NCBI GenBank assembly: GCA_949065595.1
Contig: CARSXK010000017.1
Span: 1 to 25,078, forward strand
Direction: 5' to 3'
DNA: 25,078 bases
Source of the DNA: UBA5026 sp949065595
Lineage (GTDB): Bacteria; Bacillota_I; Bacilli_A; RF39; UBA660
Part shown: piece by piece, positions 1 through 7,075 of the stretch
How the letters are laid out: each line of letters begins with the position of its first letter
Position numbering within the stretch: the first letter of the stretch is position 1
Notes under the pieces: model-generated
Seen by the model: the letters and a program-made list of their open reading frames with translations, nothing else
Database searches by the model: none
Told to the model about the DNA's origin: nothing
Made by a program: the position numbers and the translations under genes

Positions 1-40
1 ATATCTTTTTTATCTTTTGACCATTTTTAGTCTCACATCA

Positions 41-72
41 TTGACAACTACACAGCCAAGTTAAGCTATAAT
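41..72 (+). promoter_or_regulatory. possible sigma-A promoter upstream of the GNAT gene
   Basis: A consensus TTGACA (41-46) is followed by a consensus TATAAT (67-72). The 20-bp spacing is longer than the optimal 17, so this is only a possible promoter. A second TATAAT lies at 101-106 without a visible -35 box. Confidence 0.35.
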
Positions 73-143
73 AAAATAGAAACAAATTCACAGTAAGTAT
101 TATAATTTTAAAAAGGTGTATCAATAGAAAGGAATCTAATATA

Positions 144-170
144 GGTCAATTTGACCATAATTAGATCAAA
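144..170. promoter_or_regulatory. candidate operator, GGTCAATTTGACC palindrome
   Basis: GGTCAA-T-TTGACC at 144-156 is a perfect inverted repeat around a single base. An overlapping imperfect dyad TTTGACC/GATCAAA spans 150-170. The 9-mer TTTGACCAT also occurs at 16-24, so the same element is present twice upstream of the acetyltransferase. It lies between the possible promoter and the start codon, where a bound repressor would block transcription. No regulator gene is adjacent on this side of the window. Confidence 0.35.
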
Positions 171-179
171 CGTGATAAT

Positions 180-680
180 ATGAGAGAAATAAGTATTAGT
201 AATTTAAGAAATGAATTAGATTTGGAACTAATTGCAGAAAAATACGCTGATTATTATAACAATTCAGTTTTAGGAGAAAAATGGACAAAAGAAACGGCAT
301 TAAAAATGTTTCAATATTTTTATAAGCAATCTAGTGATTTATGTTTTATTGCATATGATGAAGATAAACCAATTGGAATCATTATGACAGCATTAAAACC
401 ATGGTGGGATGGTATGCATTTAGAAGATGGGGAAGTATTTGTTTGTAAGGAATACCGCCATGGGGGGGTAGCCAAACGTTTATTTAAAAAACTGTTTGAA
501 TATGCAAGTGAAAATTACAATGCCACAGTATTGGAAGCACATACATATGAAGATGAGAACGGCTTTCCATATTGTTGGTATAAAAAATTGGGATTTGAAA
601 CAATTGATGATTGGAAAATAATTAGCGGTGACATTAGAAAAATAATGGAAAAGTTAAAGGAAGATGAAAAACATGAATGA
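180..680 (+). CDS. GNAT family N-acetyltransferase
   Basis: A 166-residue single-domain protein of the Gcn5-related acetyltransferase superfamily, which moves the acetyl group of acetyl-CoA to an amine; the substrate cannot be told from sequence. The acetyl-CoA-binding motif A is visible as VCKEYRHGGVAKRLFKKL (about residues 88-105), with RHGGVA as the pyrophosphate-binding R-x-x-G-x-A turn, and the terminal WYKKLGFE (about 132-139) is the usual motif-B 'YxKLGF' end of the fold. The ATG at 180 has only a weak GTGAT upstream at a short distance, so initiation may be inefficient. The codons of the RHGGVA turn contain a run of seven G (462-468). Its stop overlaps the next gene by 8 nt, suggesting translational coupling. 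The family assignment is secure, the role is not. Confidence 0.88.
   Translation: MREISISNLRNELDLELIAEKYADYYNNSVLGEKWTKETALKMFQYFYKQSSDLCFIAYDEDKPIGIIMTALKPWWDGMHLEDGEVFVCKEYRHGGVAKRLFKKLFEYASENYNATVLEAHTYEDENGFPYCWYKKLGFETIDDWKIISGDIRKIMEKLKEDEKHE
462..468 (+). repeat. G7 homopolymer inside GNAT motif A
   Basis: Seven consecutive G encode the two glycines and part of the valine of RHGGV. The reading frame is intact at this length. A gain or loss of one base would destroy the acetyl-CoA-binding motif. Confidence 0.9.
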
Positions 681-1077
681 GACATTTAAGTTTTTAAAGG
701 AAAATACACAAGTAAATTATGTGTCTACTATTGATGGTGATAGACCCAGTTGTAGACCATTTGGTGATCCGATTTTATTTGATAATAAAATATATGTATT
801 AACAAATAGGCAAAAAAATGTATCAAAACAAATCGCAAAAAATAATCATGTTTGTATTGTTGCTTATGATGGTGAGTCTTGGCTTAGGATTCATTGTAAC
901 TTGATTGATGATAGTAACAATATAGAAGCTAAAAAAGCAGTGATAAAAGAATTCGATTGGGCAGAAGAAGCAGGATATACATTAGAAAATCCAGACTTTC
1001 AAATTCTTTATCTAGCAAATGCAAACTCAACTATTTCTGATTCAGATGGACAAGTACTTGAAAGCTATAAATTTTAA
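673..1077 (+). CDS. pyridoxamine 5'-phosphate oxidase-like FMN-binding protein
   Basis: A small split-barrel flavin protein of the PNPOx-like superfamily. The start is placed at ATG 673 (MNETFKFLKENTQ, 134 aa), because AAAGGAAG at 656-663 is 9 nt upstream of it but abuts the alternative in-frame ATG at 664. Family hallmarks are the opening 'FLKENTQVNYVSTIDGDRPSCRPFGDP' pattern (about 6-32), the 'LTNRQKNVSKQI' stretch that resembles the flavin-phosphate-contacting region, and 'IVAYDGESWLRIHCNL'. The length is normal for the short subgroup that is usually annotated 'pyridoxamine 5'-phosphate oxidase family'. Members bind FMN or F420 or act as flavin-dependent reductases, so a true role in vitamin B6 synthesis should not be assumed. 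It overlaps the GNAT stop (ATGAATGA), so the two are probably co-translated. Confidence 0.8.
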   Translation: MNETFKFLKENTQVNYVSTIDGDRPSCRPFGDPILFDNKIYVLTNRQKNVSKQIAKNNHVCIVAYDGESWLRIHCNLIDDSNNIEAKKAVIKEFDWAEEAGYTLENPDFQILYLANANSTISDSDGQVLESYKF

Positions 1078-1101
1078 ATAATTATATGGAGGCAAAACCA
1101 A

Positions 1102-1752
1102 ATGAAAATAATAAAATATCCACAATCTTGTTTCATGATAGAAACAAATCATCAAAAAATACTAGTCGATGCTGGTAGCTTAAAATACAAAGAAAAATAT
1201 CTGGAAGAATGGAAGCAAGCAGATATTATTTTGATTACTCATAAACATGGAGACCATATTTATGGAGATATTCTAGAGACAATAGGTATTCCAATTTATT
1301 CTACACAAGAGGTGCAAGATAGTTATCCGAATGTCGAAATTCAGATAATTAAAGAAAATGATGTAATCATACTAGACGGTATCAAAATAGAAGTTGTAAA
1401 AGCAGTGCATGGATATAATCCTAATTTATCAGATGAGAATGAAGTATTTGAGAATGTTGGATATATTATAGATGATAGTACCAATAGATTCTATATTACA
1501 AGCGATACCATTTGTTTTAATAATAATTATAAAGCTGATATAGTAGCGCTTCCTGTGACTGCACATGGACTTACAATGTCATCTTATGAAGCGGCATTAT
1601 ACTCTAAAAAGTTAGAAGCTAAATTGGTATTACCAACTCATATGGATAATCAAATGTATCCAACAAATTTGGAATATATGAAAGAAAATTTTGATAAATT
1701 TGATATCCATTACAAAGTATTAGAAATAGAAGAAACAATTGAAATAGAGTAG
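1102..1752 (+). CDS. MBL-fold metal-dependent hydrolase (UlaG/YtkL-like)
   Basis: A 216-residue metallo-beta-lactamase-fold hydrolase. The dinuclear metal site is readable as T-H-K-H-G-D-H at residues 46-52 (H47, H49, D51, H52), with further likely ligands at H103 (AVHGYN), D135 (ITSDT) and H180 (LPTHMDNQ). The short form beginning 'IKYPQSCFMIETNHQKILVDAG' resembles the UlaG / UPF0173 branch, whose members hydrolyse lactones, phosphodiesters or other small substrates; the substrate here is unknown. A good GGAGG (1088-1092) sits 9 nt before ATG 1102. It is 24 nt after the preceding gene and probably in the same transcript, followed by a short terminator-like palindrome. It is predicted cytoplasmic, as no signal peptide is visible. 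Confidence 0.8.
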   Translation: MKIIKYPQSCFMIETNHQKILVDAGSLKYKEKYLEEWKQADIILITHKHGDHIYGDILETIGIPIYSTQEVQDSYPNVEIQIIKENDVIILDGIKIEVVKAVHGYNPNLSDENEVFENVGYIIDDSTNRFYITSDTICFNNNYKADIVALPVTAHGLTMSSYEAALYSKKLEAKLVLPTHMDNQMYPTNLEYMKENFDKFDIHYKVLEIEETIEIE

Positions 1753-1771
1753 ACTAGCTTAAGCTAGTTTT
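1753..1771 (+). terminator. short palindrome with T-run after the MBL gene
   Basis: ACTAGCTTAAGCTAGT (1753-1768) is a perfect palindrome that can fold as a 6-bp stem with a TTAA loop, followed by TTTTT. The stem is short, so it is a weak intrinsic terminator or could be a protein-binding palindrome. Confidence 0.5.
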
Positions 1772-1785
1772 AAAATGGAAAAATA

Positions 1786-1814
1786 TTGACATTATTCCGA
1801 ATTCAGTATATTAT
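1786..1814 (+). promoter_or_regulatory. sigma-A promoter of the HTH-SDR gene
   Basis: TTGACA (1786-1791), a spacer of exactly 17 bp, then TATTAT (1809-1814). The predicted RNA start is near 1821, which leaves a leader of about 16 nt. The promoter lies inside the longest reading frame of the downstream gene, so translation must begin downstream of it. Confidence 0.7.
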
Positions 1815-1836
1815 TTTAATAAATAAGGTGATGAAA

Positions 1837-3219
1837 ATGGAATACTTATCAGTAAAACAGGCTTCTAAACTATGGAATATCAGTGAAAGAAGAATTATCA
1901 AACTATTAAACGAAAATAGAATACCAGGTGCAATCCAAAAAGGAAGATATTGGAGTATTCCTAGTGACGCACATAAACCAATGGATAAAAGAAATACCTA
2001 TGCGAAAAATATCAATGACAAGAAAGTAGTTGTAATCGCGGGAATTAATTCTGATATAGGAAAGGAATTATGTCAAATACTATTAGAAGCGGGCTACCAA
2101 ATTATCGGTTTATATCAAAAAGACAGCAGTTTAGATAACATGCTTAATAATCAAGATATCATTCTAAAAGAGGTAAATTATTTTGATAGGGCTAGCTTAC
2201 TCAAAATAACGCAAGAAATTAACGAAGATGTATATGGTTTTGTATTTATGGAAATTTATTTTCATTTAGAAGATCCCTTTGATTTCGACTATGACCAGTT
2301 TGAAGACAGTTACAAAGTCAATGTGTTTGCGGCTAACTTATTGGTAAGAGAATTGGTAAAGAAAATGAACTATGAATCTAGTATTGTTATGGTAAGTAGT
2401 ATTGAAGCATATCGAGGTTCATTTGGTGCTTCTGCTTATGCTTCTGCTCAAGCAGCTAAAGTAAATTTAGTCCAAACATTTGCCAATATCTTTACAGAAA
2501 TGTACGGTATTCGAATTAATTCTATTATGGCAGGATGGATAGGTGGTGTTATGGAAAATGATGACTCCTTCAATAAAGCAACCGAATCTATCCCTATGAA
2601 AAGGCTTGGAAATCCAGCGGAAATTGCTGATGATATTTATTTAATGTTAACAAGACACAAATATACCAAAGGCAGCTCTTTGGTATCAGATGGGGGCTAT
2701 TTAGGAGTGGATTCCCAGTCTAGAACTGAAGATCTAGATTCTGGAAAATTTTATAAAATTTTAGATAAGTATTTCAGTGAAACGAAAAAAGACTCTAAAA
2801 TGTGGATTATCTCAACCATGATGGAAAATGAGTGGAATGAAGATCCAGCAGAACGGAAATTTATTCAAAGTAACTTTGATGCTGCAAACCGTGGCGTTGA
2901 AATCGAAAGAATATTTGTATTTAATCAAAGAGATGCAAAGAAATTTCAGGATAATCCCTATATCAAACGCTATCTTGCAAGCGATAAAATTATAACTAAA
3001 TTTGTGGATTTAGAACAATTAAAGTTACAAAAACCAAAACTATTAGATGTGATTAAAAATGGATGGATCGGAATTGATGATTATGCACTGCTAGTGGATT
3101 TACCAAGTGATGGAACTTCTCGTGGTTATGTAACCTTAAATAAATTAGAGATTGCCAAAGCAAAAGATTGTTTTAATCAATTGCAAGAAATGACCCAAAT
3201 GTTAAAGGATATCATGTAG
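1837..3219 (+). CDS. HTH / short-chain dehydrogenase-like / C-terminal domain fusion protein
   Basis: Start ATG 1837 (MEYLSVKQASKLW, 460 aa) is chosen because AAGGTGAT (1825-1832) precedes it and the longer frame would begin in the -35 box. Residues 1-50 form a MerR/excisionase-type helix-turn-helix (SVKQASKLWNISERRIIKLL, then GRYWSIP). Residues 62-292 are a short-chain dehydrogenase/reductase fold: dinucleotide turn AGINSDIG (68-75), catalytic-type Ser188 and Tyr201 spaced 13 apart, and the terminal SDGGYLG pattern. The usual Y-x-x-x-K lysine is Gln205, so dehydrogenase chemistry is doubtful. Residues 305-460 carry an unassigned domain ('AERKFIQSNFDAANRGVEIERIFVF') resembling sensor domains of the phospholipase-D-like type; that similarity is from memory and unverified. 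The whole looks like a DNA-binding regulator with a nucleotide-cofactor-sensing module. It stands alone between its own promoter and terminator. Confidence 0.7.
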   Translation: MEYLSVKQASKLWNISERRIIKLLNENRIPGAIQKGRYWSIPSDAHKPMDKRNTYAKNINDKKVVVIAGINSDIGKELCQILLEAGYQIIGLYQKDSSLDNMLNNQDIILKEVNYFDRASLLKITQEINEDVYGFVFMEIYFHLEDPFDFDYDQFEDSYKVNVFAANLLVRELVKKMNYESSIVMVSSIEAYRGSFGASAYASAQAAKVNLVQTFANIFTEMYGIRINSIMAGWIGGVMENDDSFNKATESIPMKRLGNPAEIADDIYLMLTRHKYTKGSSLVSDGGYLGVDSQSRTEDLDSGKFYKILDKYFSETKKDSKMWIISTMMENEWNEDPAERKFIQSNFDAANRGVEIERIFVFNQRDAKKFQDNPYIKRYLASDKIITKFVDLEQLKLQKPKLLDVIKNGWIGIDDYALLVDLPSDGTSRGYVTLNKLEIAKAKDCFNQLQEMTQMLKDIM

Positions 3220-3264
3220 TAAATAAAGTACGATAACTGTAAGTGTAATGAAAATACTATAATT

Positions 3265-3300
3265 AAAAAAGATTCGTCAAGTGTGATGCGAATCTTTTTT
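3265..3300 (+). terminator. strong intrinsic terminator after the HTH-SDR gene
   Basis: AAAAAAGATTCG (3265-3276) pairs perfectly with CGAATCTTTTTT (3289-3300) around a 12-nt loop. The A-run and T-run flanking the GC-containing core make it potentially bidirectional. Confidence 0.9.
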
Positions 3301-3373
3301 GGTTCATAGAGAGATTATTATAGTTGCTATTTATTTGCAAATAGTATATTATGGTATACATAAGGAAGTGTTT

Positions 3374-4174
3374 ATGGAAGTAAAATATAATTATCAAAAT
3401 ACAACATTATACCAATTTTGTAAAATAAATGGATTCATTTATAAAAATATAATTGCAAGTATTCTATACTATACAAAAAGATACCAAAAATATAGTCAAA
3501 ATAAGAATGAAGCAATAGATATGGTAATTGGAAGACAAACGATATTAGCAGAACGAAGAATCAAAAAGAATGCATTTTTAGCCATACTAAATGATAGATT
3601 CAATATAACAAAGATTGCCAAAGTATTACATATAAACATACAAGCAATATACAAATTAAAAAAATATGGCTTTTCATTGAGACAATCAATGATAATTCTT
3701 TACTTTTTAGCAGATTATGATATAGAAGATAGAAGAATCTCTATCAAAAGAATACGCCACATTTTAGAAGAATTAAAAATTCAAAATTATACAAAAGAAT
3801 ATGCATATTTATTTTGTTATTATTATTTGGGCTATGATACACAAACGCATATTGTTACACTTTCAAGCCCGATGTGTATACATAATATCTATAATATAGC
3901 CAACTATTATTGCTTAAAACTCGAAAAAGAAGATTTGGAAGATGTAATACAGAATGTCAATATCAAAATTATGGAACTAATAAGAAACAAAAAAATTTTG
4001 TTAAATGAATCCTCACAAATTAGAAGCTATATTTATAAGTCAGTAAAAAATCAAATATATAATGACATAAAAGAAATCAAAAAACATGCGGATCATGCCC
4101 ATTTAGAAGATAAAATCGGAGAGAATAGAACTTTAATGGATGTGATACCATGTGGATATAGTGGATGGAAATAG
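3374..4174 (+). CDS. putative sigma-region-2-like protein with N-terminal HTH-like segments
   Basis: No confident family. The start is ATG 3374 (MEVKYNYQN, 266 aa), preceded by AAGGAAGTG (3362-3370); the longer frame would begin in the terminator T-run. Residues 9-50 have the spacing of a small HTH motif (TLYQFCKINGFIYKNI, ending NEAIDMVI). Residues 76-99 (FNITKIAKVLHINIQAIYKL) look like a second helix-turn-helix. Residues 174-240 resemble sigma-70 region 2: 'EDLEDVIQNVNIKIMELI' corresponds to the E-D-x-x-Q-x-x-x-K-x-x pattern of region 2.1/2.2, and 'IRSYIYKSVKNQIYNDIKEIKK' to the 2.3/2.4 helix. It ends about 25 residues later with no region 4. It is rich in Ile, Tyr and Lys like its neighbours. 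It could be a sigma-like activator, a relic, or an unrelated helical protein. Confidence 0.5.
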   Translation: MEVKYNYQNTTLYQFCKINGFIYKNIIASILYYTKRYQKYSQNKNEAIDMVIGRQTILAERRIKKNAFLAILNDRFNITKIAKVLHINIQAIYKLKKYGFSLRQSMIILYFLADYDIEDRRISIKRIRHILEELKIQNYTKEYAYLFCYYYLGYDTQTHIVTLSSPMCIHNIYNIANYYCLKLEKEDLEDVIQNVNIKIMELIRNKKILLNESSQIRSYIYKSVKNQIYNDIKEIKKHADHAHLEDKIGENRTLMDVIPCGYSGWK

Positions 4175-4249
4175 TCGATATACAAAAAAGTCCTAAATAT
4201 AAGAACATATTTTCTAAAAAATAAACTATACTTTAATGAGGTGTTGCCT

Positions 4250-5245
4250 TTGAAAAAGGTTTTAGTTATATTTGGTGGGAATTCATATGAGCATTATGTT
4301 TCATGTAAATCAGCTAAAAGTATTATAGAAAATTTGGATAAGAAATTATTTGATTATGAGTTGGTTGGAATTCATTTTGATAATAAATGGTATCAATTTA
4401 ATGGGGAATTATCTTATCTAGAAAATGGGCATTGGAAAGATACAAATGTGACTGCAATTGATAACATCATAGACTATATTCAAAAGTTTGATGTTGTTTT
4501 TCCAATGATACATGGATATTCTGGTGAGGATGGGAAATTACAAGGAATGTTAGAACTATTTAATATTCCATTTGTAGGTTGCAATACCCTTGCAAGTGCC
4601 ATTAGCATGGACAAAGAAATGTCCAAAATTGTATTTGAACATTTCGCAATTCCACAAGTTCCTTATTTGATATATGAGGAAAATAAACAAAAAGAAATAG
4701 AAGAACGAATTGGTTTTCCAGTGATTGTAAAACCAGCAAACGGGGGCTCTTCCATTGGGATTGGAAAGGCAGAAAATAAGAAACAACTGAAAAAGGCCAT
4801 CAAAGAGGCAAAGCAATATGATTCTAAAATTATCATAGAAAAATTTATAACTGCAAGGGAATTAGAATGTGCAGTACTAGAAAAGAATAAGCGTATTATT
4901 TGTTCAAATTTAGGAGAAATCAAATCAGCAAATGAAATTTATGATTACAATGCAAAATATATCAATGAAAAATCTTATACAATTATTCCACAAGATTTAC
5001 CAATTGAAGTTGTAAATCAAATTCAAGAATATGCTAGAAAAATATTTTTAGGATTCCATTGTAATGGGTATGCCAGAATTGATTTCTTTTATGAAGAGGA
5101 AAGTAGACAAATATACATCAATGAAATGAATACTATACCAGGATTTACATCCATTAGTATGTATCCCAAATTAATGGAACATGAGGGAATTTCGTATACA
5201 GATTTGCTTACTATTTTAATTAATAGTGCAAATAGTAGTAGGTAA
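4250..5245 (+). CDS. ddl: D-alanine--D-alanine ligase
   Basis: ATP-grasp ligase joining two D-alanines for the peptidoglycan stem peptide, in the cytoplasm. TTG 4250 (MKKVLVIFGG, 331 aa) is taken as the start, because GAGGTG (4238-4243) lies 6 nt upstream; an in-frame GTG at 4241 would fall inside that ribosome binding site. Motifs in order: FGGNSYEHYVS near the N-terminus, VFPMIHGYSGEDGKLQG, VIVKPANGGSSIGIGKA (ATP-grasp P-loop-like), the omega loop YDYNAKY, and the C-terminal metal/phosphate site RIDFF...INEMNTIPGFTSISMYPK. The tyrosine of the YDYxAKY loop is that of normal D-Ala-D-Ala ligases, not the D-lactate-type enzymes of vancomycin resistance. The protein has full family length. It shows that the organism makes peptidoglycan, consistent with the cell-wall hydrolase further right. 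Confidence 0.93.
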   Translation: MKKVLVIFGGNSYEHYVSCKSAKSIIENLDKKLFDYELVGIHFDNKWYQFNGELSYLENGHWKDTNVTAIDNIIDYIQKFDVVFPMIHGYSGEDGKLQGMLELFNIPFVGCNTLASAISMDKEMSKIVFEHFAIPQVPYLIYEENKQKEIEERIGFPVIVKPANGGSSIGIGKAENKKQLKKAIKEAKQYDSKIIIEKFITARELECAVLEKNKRIICSNLGEIKSANEIYDYNAKYINEKSYTIIPQDLPIEVVNQIQEYARKIFLGFHCNGYARIDFFYEEESRQIYINEMNTIPGFTSISMYPKLMEHEGISYTDLLTILINSANSSR

Positions 5246-5257
5246 TCTAAAAAACTA

Positions 5258-5266
5258 TGGTATAAT
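5258..5266 (+). promoter_or_regulatory. extended -10 promoter
   Basis: TGGTATAAT (TG at 5258-5259, TATAAT at 5261-5266) is a consensus extended -10 element without a recognisable -35 box. It would start RNA near 5273, with a leader of about 70 nt before the next gene. Confidence 0.55.
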
Positions 5267-5341
5267 AAAAAGTAAGCCTTAAAGAATTACTATAGTATGC
5301 ATTAAACAATGAATTGAATTTATTAGCAAAAGGTGGTACAC

Positions 5342-5725
5342 ATGAATAAAAAAATAGTAGAAGAAATAATAAGGGGACAACTAAAAGCAAGAAATCTTAT
5401 ACCAGAAAAGCCAATGCATATATTAGAAAAAGAATGGGGATATGCCGTAGAGGTTATGTATTCTTTTCGATTGATCTATAATGCCATTTTAGATAAAAAA
5501 GGGGAAATCATATTTCCTCTTACGTGTTCCTTTGGAGATACAGGCAGTATTTATAGGTCGGAAATGAAAGAATATGAAGACCCTATTAGTGGAGAAAGAA
5601 TGTGGCTTCCTAACAATCCATCGGTTAGTTTAAAAGAATTAGATGAGCACCATTTCTTGATACCCAGCGGACAAAGCCGGGGGGGGGTAATGCCCTATTT
5701 TATGTTGACGAAAATAAACAGTTAA
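5342..5725 (+). pseudogene. unknown protein, N-terminal part of a frameshifted gene
   Basis: Start ATG 5342 (MNKKIVEEIIRGQLKARNL) has AAAGGTGG (5329-5336) just upstream; the in-frame GTG 5333 overlaps that site and is rejected. The frame encodes a plausible soluble protein up to 'HHFLIPSGQSRGG' and then, immediately after a run of nine G, reads a low-likelihood tail VMPYFMLTKINS and stops. The other frame across the tract continues sensibly as GGNALFYVDENKQLTYKGYIEGKIEG and stays open into the next segment. Adding one G or removing two would join the pieces into one protein of about 340-341 residues. No family is recognised and no signal peptide or membrane segment is visible. It may be a phase-variable gene in the off state, a pseudogene or a sequencing error. 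Confidence 0.65.
5679..5687 (+). repeat. G9 homopolymer at the frameshift point
   Basis: Nine consecutive G in an AT-rich genome, exactly where the coding frame changes. G7 or G10 would restore one continuous frame. G8 or G9 leaves it broken. Confidence 0.9.
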
Positions 5726-5787
5726 CGTATAAAGGATATATAGAAGGAAAGATTGAAGGAAGTGCACTCTCACCACGGAAAACGCTA

Positions 5788-6366
5788 ATGGATAAAAAAT
5801 TGTTGCTATCACGTGTAGAAGTGGATGCTGCAAAAGATGATTATGAATGGTTTTTTTATTCATGGGATAAAAATTGCCGTGTATCAGATAAATGGAGTAC
5901 GCTAGATAGCCTTGAATATAAAAGTTTGGCAAGAGCCGTTTTAGTAAACCAGTTAAATTACCCACAAGATTTGGTAAACAAAATTATAAATTATATGAAA
6001 TTGTACCATGCTTGGTTAGCAACCCTACAAATTAAATCCGAAGACAATAAACATCATATGAAATTTGTATGTTTAATTAATGAGAATGGAATTCCAATAA
6101 TGGATTTAATCTATTTAGCACCTGATTACTCTGTTGAGAGCATTCAATTAGAGAAAAAAGAAGTAGGTGAGGTGGATGAAAAAAGAGGATGGTTACAAGC
6201 ACTAGTGAATCATAGAATCATGGAAATTGAGGAACGTAAGAAAAATATAGTATCTAATTTTTTAAATATCAGTGCTTTAAACCAAAAAAATAATGATTTA
6301 TTGAATAGTATACCAAATGAAGAAATCGATTCAGCAATGAATCAATTGGTATATAAAAAAGATTAA
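5788..6366 (+). pseudogene. unknown protein, C-terminal part of the frameshifted gene
   Basis: The second half of the interrupted gene. The frame is open from 5647, upstream of the G9 tract, to TAA 6366, and its first ATG is at 5788. That ATG has no good ribosome binding site, so it is unlikely to be an independent start. The product is soluble and mixed alpha/beta, with a WFFYSWDKNCRVSDKW segment, a segment LYHAWLATLQIK followed by a strand-rich stretch ('MKFVCLINENGIPIMDLIYLAP'), and a charged helical C-terminus (EEIDSAMNQLVYKKD). Codon use matches the neighbours, which suggests selection was or is still acting. I do not recognise the family. Confidence 0.6.
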
Positions 6367-6374
6367 AATGTATC

Positions 6375-6403
6375 TTTTGTCTAGTGATAATACGTGCTAT
6401 AAT
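6375..6403 (+). promoter_or_regulatory. extended -10 promoter of the HdeD-like gene
   Basis: TGCTATAAT (TG at 6395-6396, TATAAT at 6398-6403) with a weak TTTTGT (6375-6380) 17 bp upstream. It lies between the preceding stop codon and the ribosome binding site. Confidence 0.6.
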
Positions 6404-6426
6404 AGAACTAGAAAAGAGGTTTTTTA

Positions 6427-6993
6427 ATGTTAAAAAGTATGAACCGAACTCTATGGATTTCAATTATTTCATCTATTATCTTTATTTTATTAGGCGTTAT
6501 TTTGGTTTCCCATCCAGAAACATCATTGGTAATTATGTCTTATACAGTTTGTATATTATTAGGCGCAAATGGAGTATATCAGTTAATTATGGGATATACC
6601 AATACTACACCATCTCTTTTTGATGGATTTAGTGGAGGTATTTTATCCATTGTTTTAGGAATTTTAATTCTAATCAAACCAAATACCCTATCAATTGTGA
6701 TTCCAATCGCAATAGGCTTATGGTTTATTATCAGTAGTTCCTATAAATTAAGAATTGCACTAGCCCTTCGTTCTAGAAAAGAATCGATATGGCTACTGTT
6801 GTTTGTAATGGCACTATTAATGATGGTGTGTGGTATTATACTCATATTCAATCCCATTTCGGGAATGAAAGCAATTACTAAAATGATTGGTATATTAATT
6901 ATGATTTATGCTACAATAGATATCATTGAAGCAGTTATGATTAAGAAGAATATCAGCTTACTAGACAACTGGTTCCAGGAAGACGAAACATAG
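6427..6993 (+). CDS. HdeD-like (DUF308) six-helix membrane protein
   Basis: A 188-residue integral membrane protein with six hydrophobic segments at about 9-27, 34-56, 67-83, 88-104, 121-141 and 147-170, arranged as three helix pairs. Each pair has a short loop containing proline and serine/threonine ('VSHPETSLVI', 'IKPNTLSIVI', 'FNPISGMKAI'), the repeat signature of the DUF308/HdeD family. HdeD in enterobacteria is linked to acid stress; the role in Bacillota is unknown. The charged tail NWFQEDET is probably cytoplasmic. It has its own promoter, an AAGAGG ribosome binding site (6414-6419) 7 nt before the ATG, and its own terminator, so it is a monocistronic unit. Confidence 0.8.
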   Translation: MLKSMNRTLWISIISSIIFILLGVILVSHPETSLVIMSYTVCILLGANGVYQLIMGYTNTTPSLFDGFSGGILSIVLGILILIKPNTLSIVIPIAIGLWFIISSSYKLRIALALRSRKESIWLLLFVMALLMMVCGIILIFNPISGMKAITKMIGILIMIYATIDIIEAVMIKKNISLLDNWFQEDET

Positions 6994-7054
6994 TCTTTTT
7001 GTGTAGTCACAATCAAAAATCGGCATGAAACATATTCAAATGTGCAATAAAACT

Positions 7055-7075
7055 ATCGCAGAAATGCGATTTTTT
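7055..7075 (+). terminator. intrinsic terminator of the HdeD-like gene
   Basis: ATCGCA (7055-7060) - GAAA loop - TGCGAT (7065-7070), then TTTTT. The GNRA-type tetraloop and T-run make a convincing terminator about 60 nt after the stop. Confidence 0.8.

Noticed and set aside
1786..1836. 17 extra codons at the start of the HTH-SDR frame (TTG start)
   Set aside because: The TTG is part of a consensus TTGACA-17-TATTAT promoter; a proper ribosome binding site precedes ATG 1837.
6384..6623. Plus-strand 79-codon frame overlapping the HdeD-like gene
   Set aside because: It starts in the HdeD promoter and is out of frame with the clear six-helix protein.
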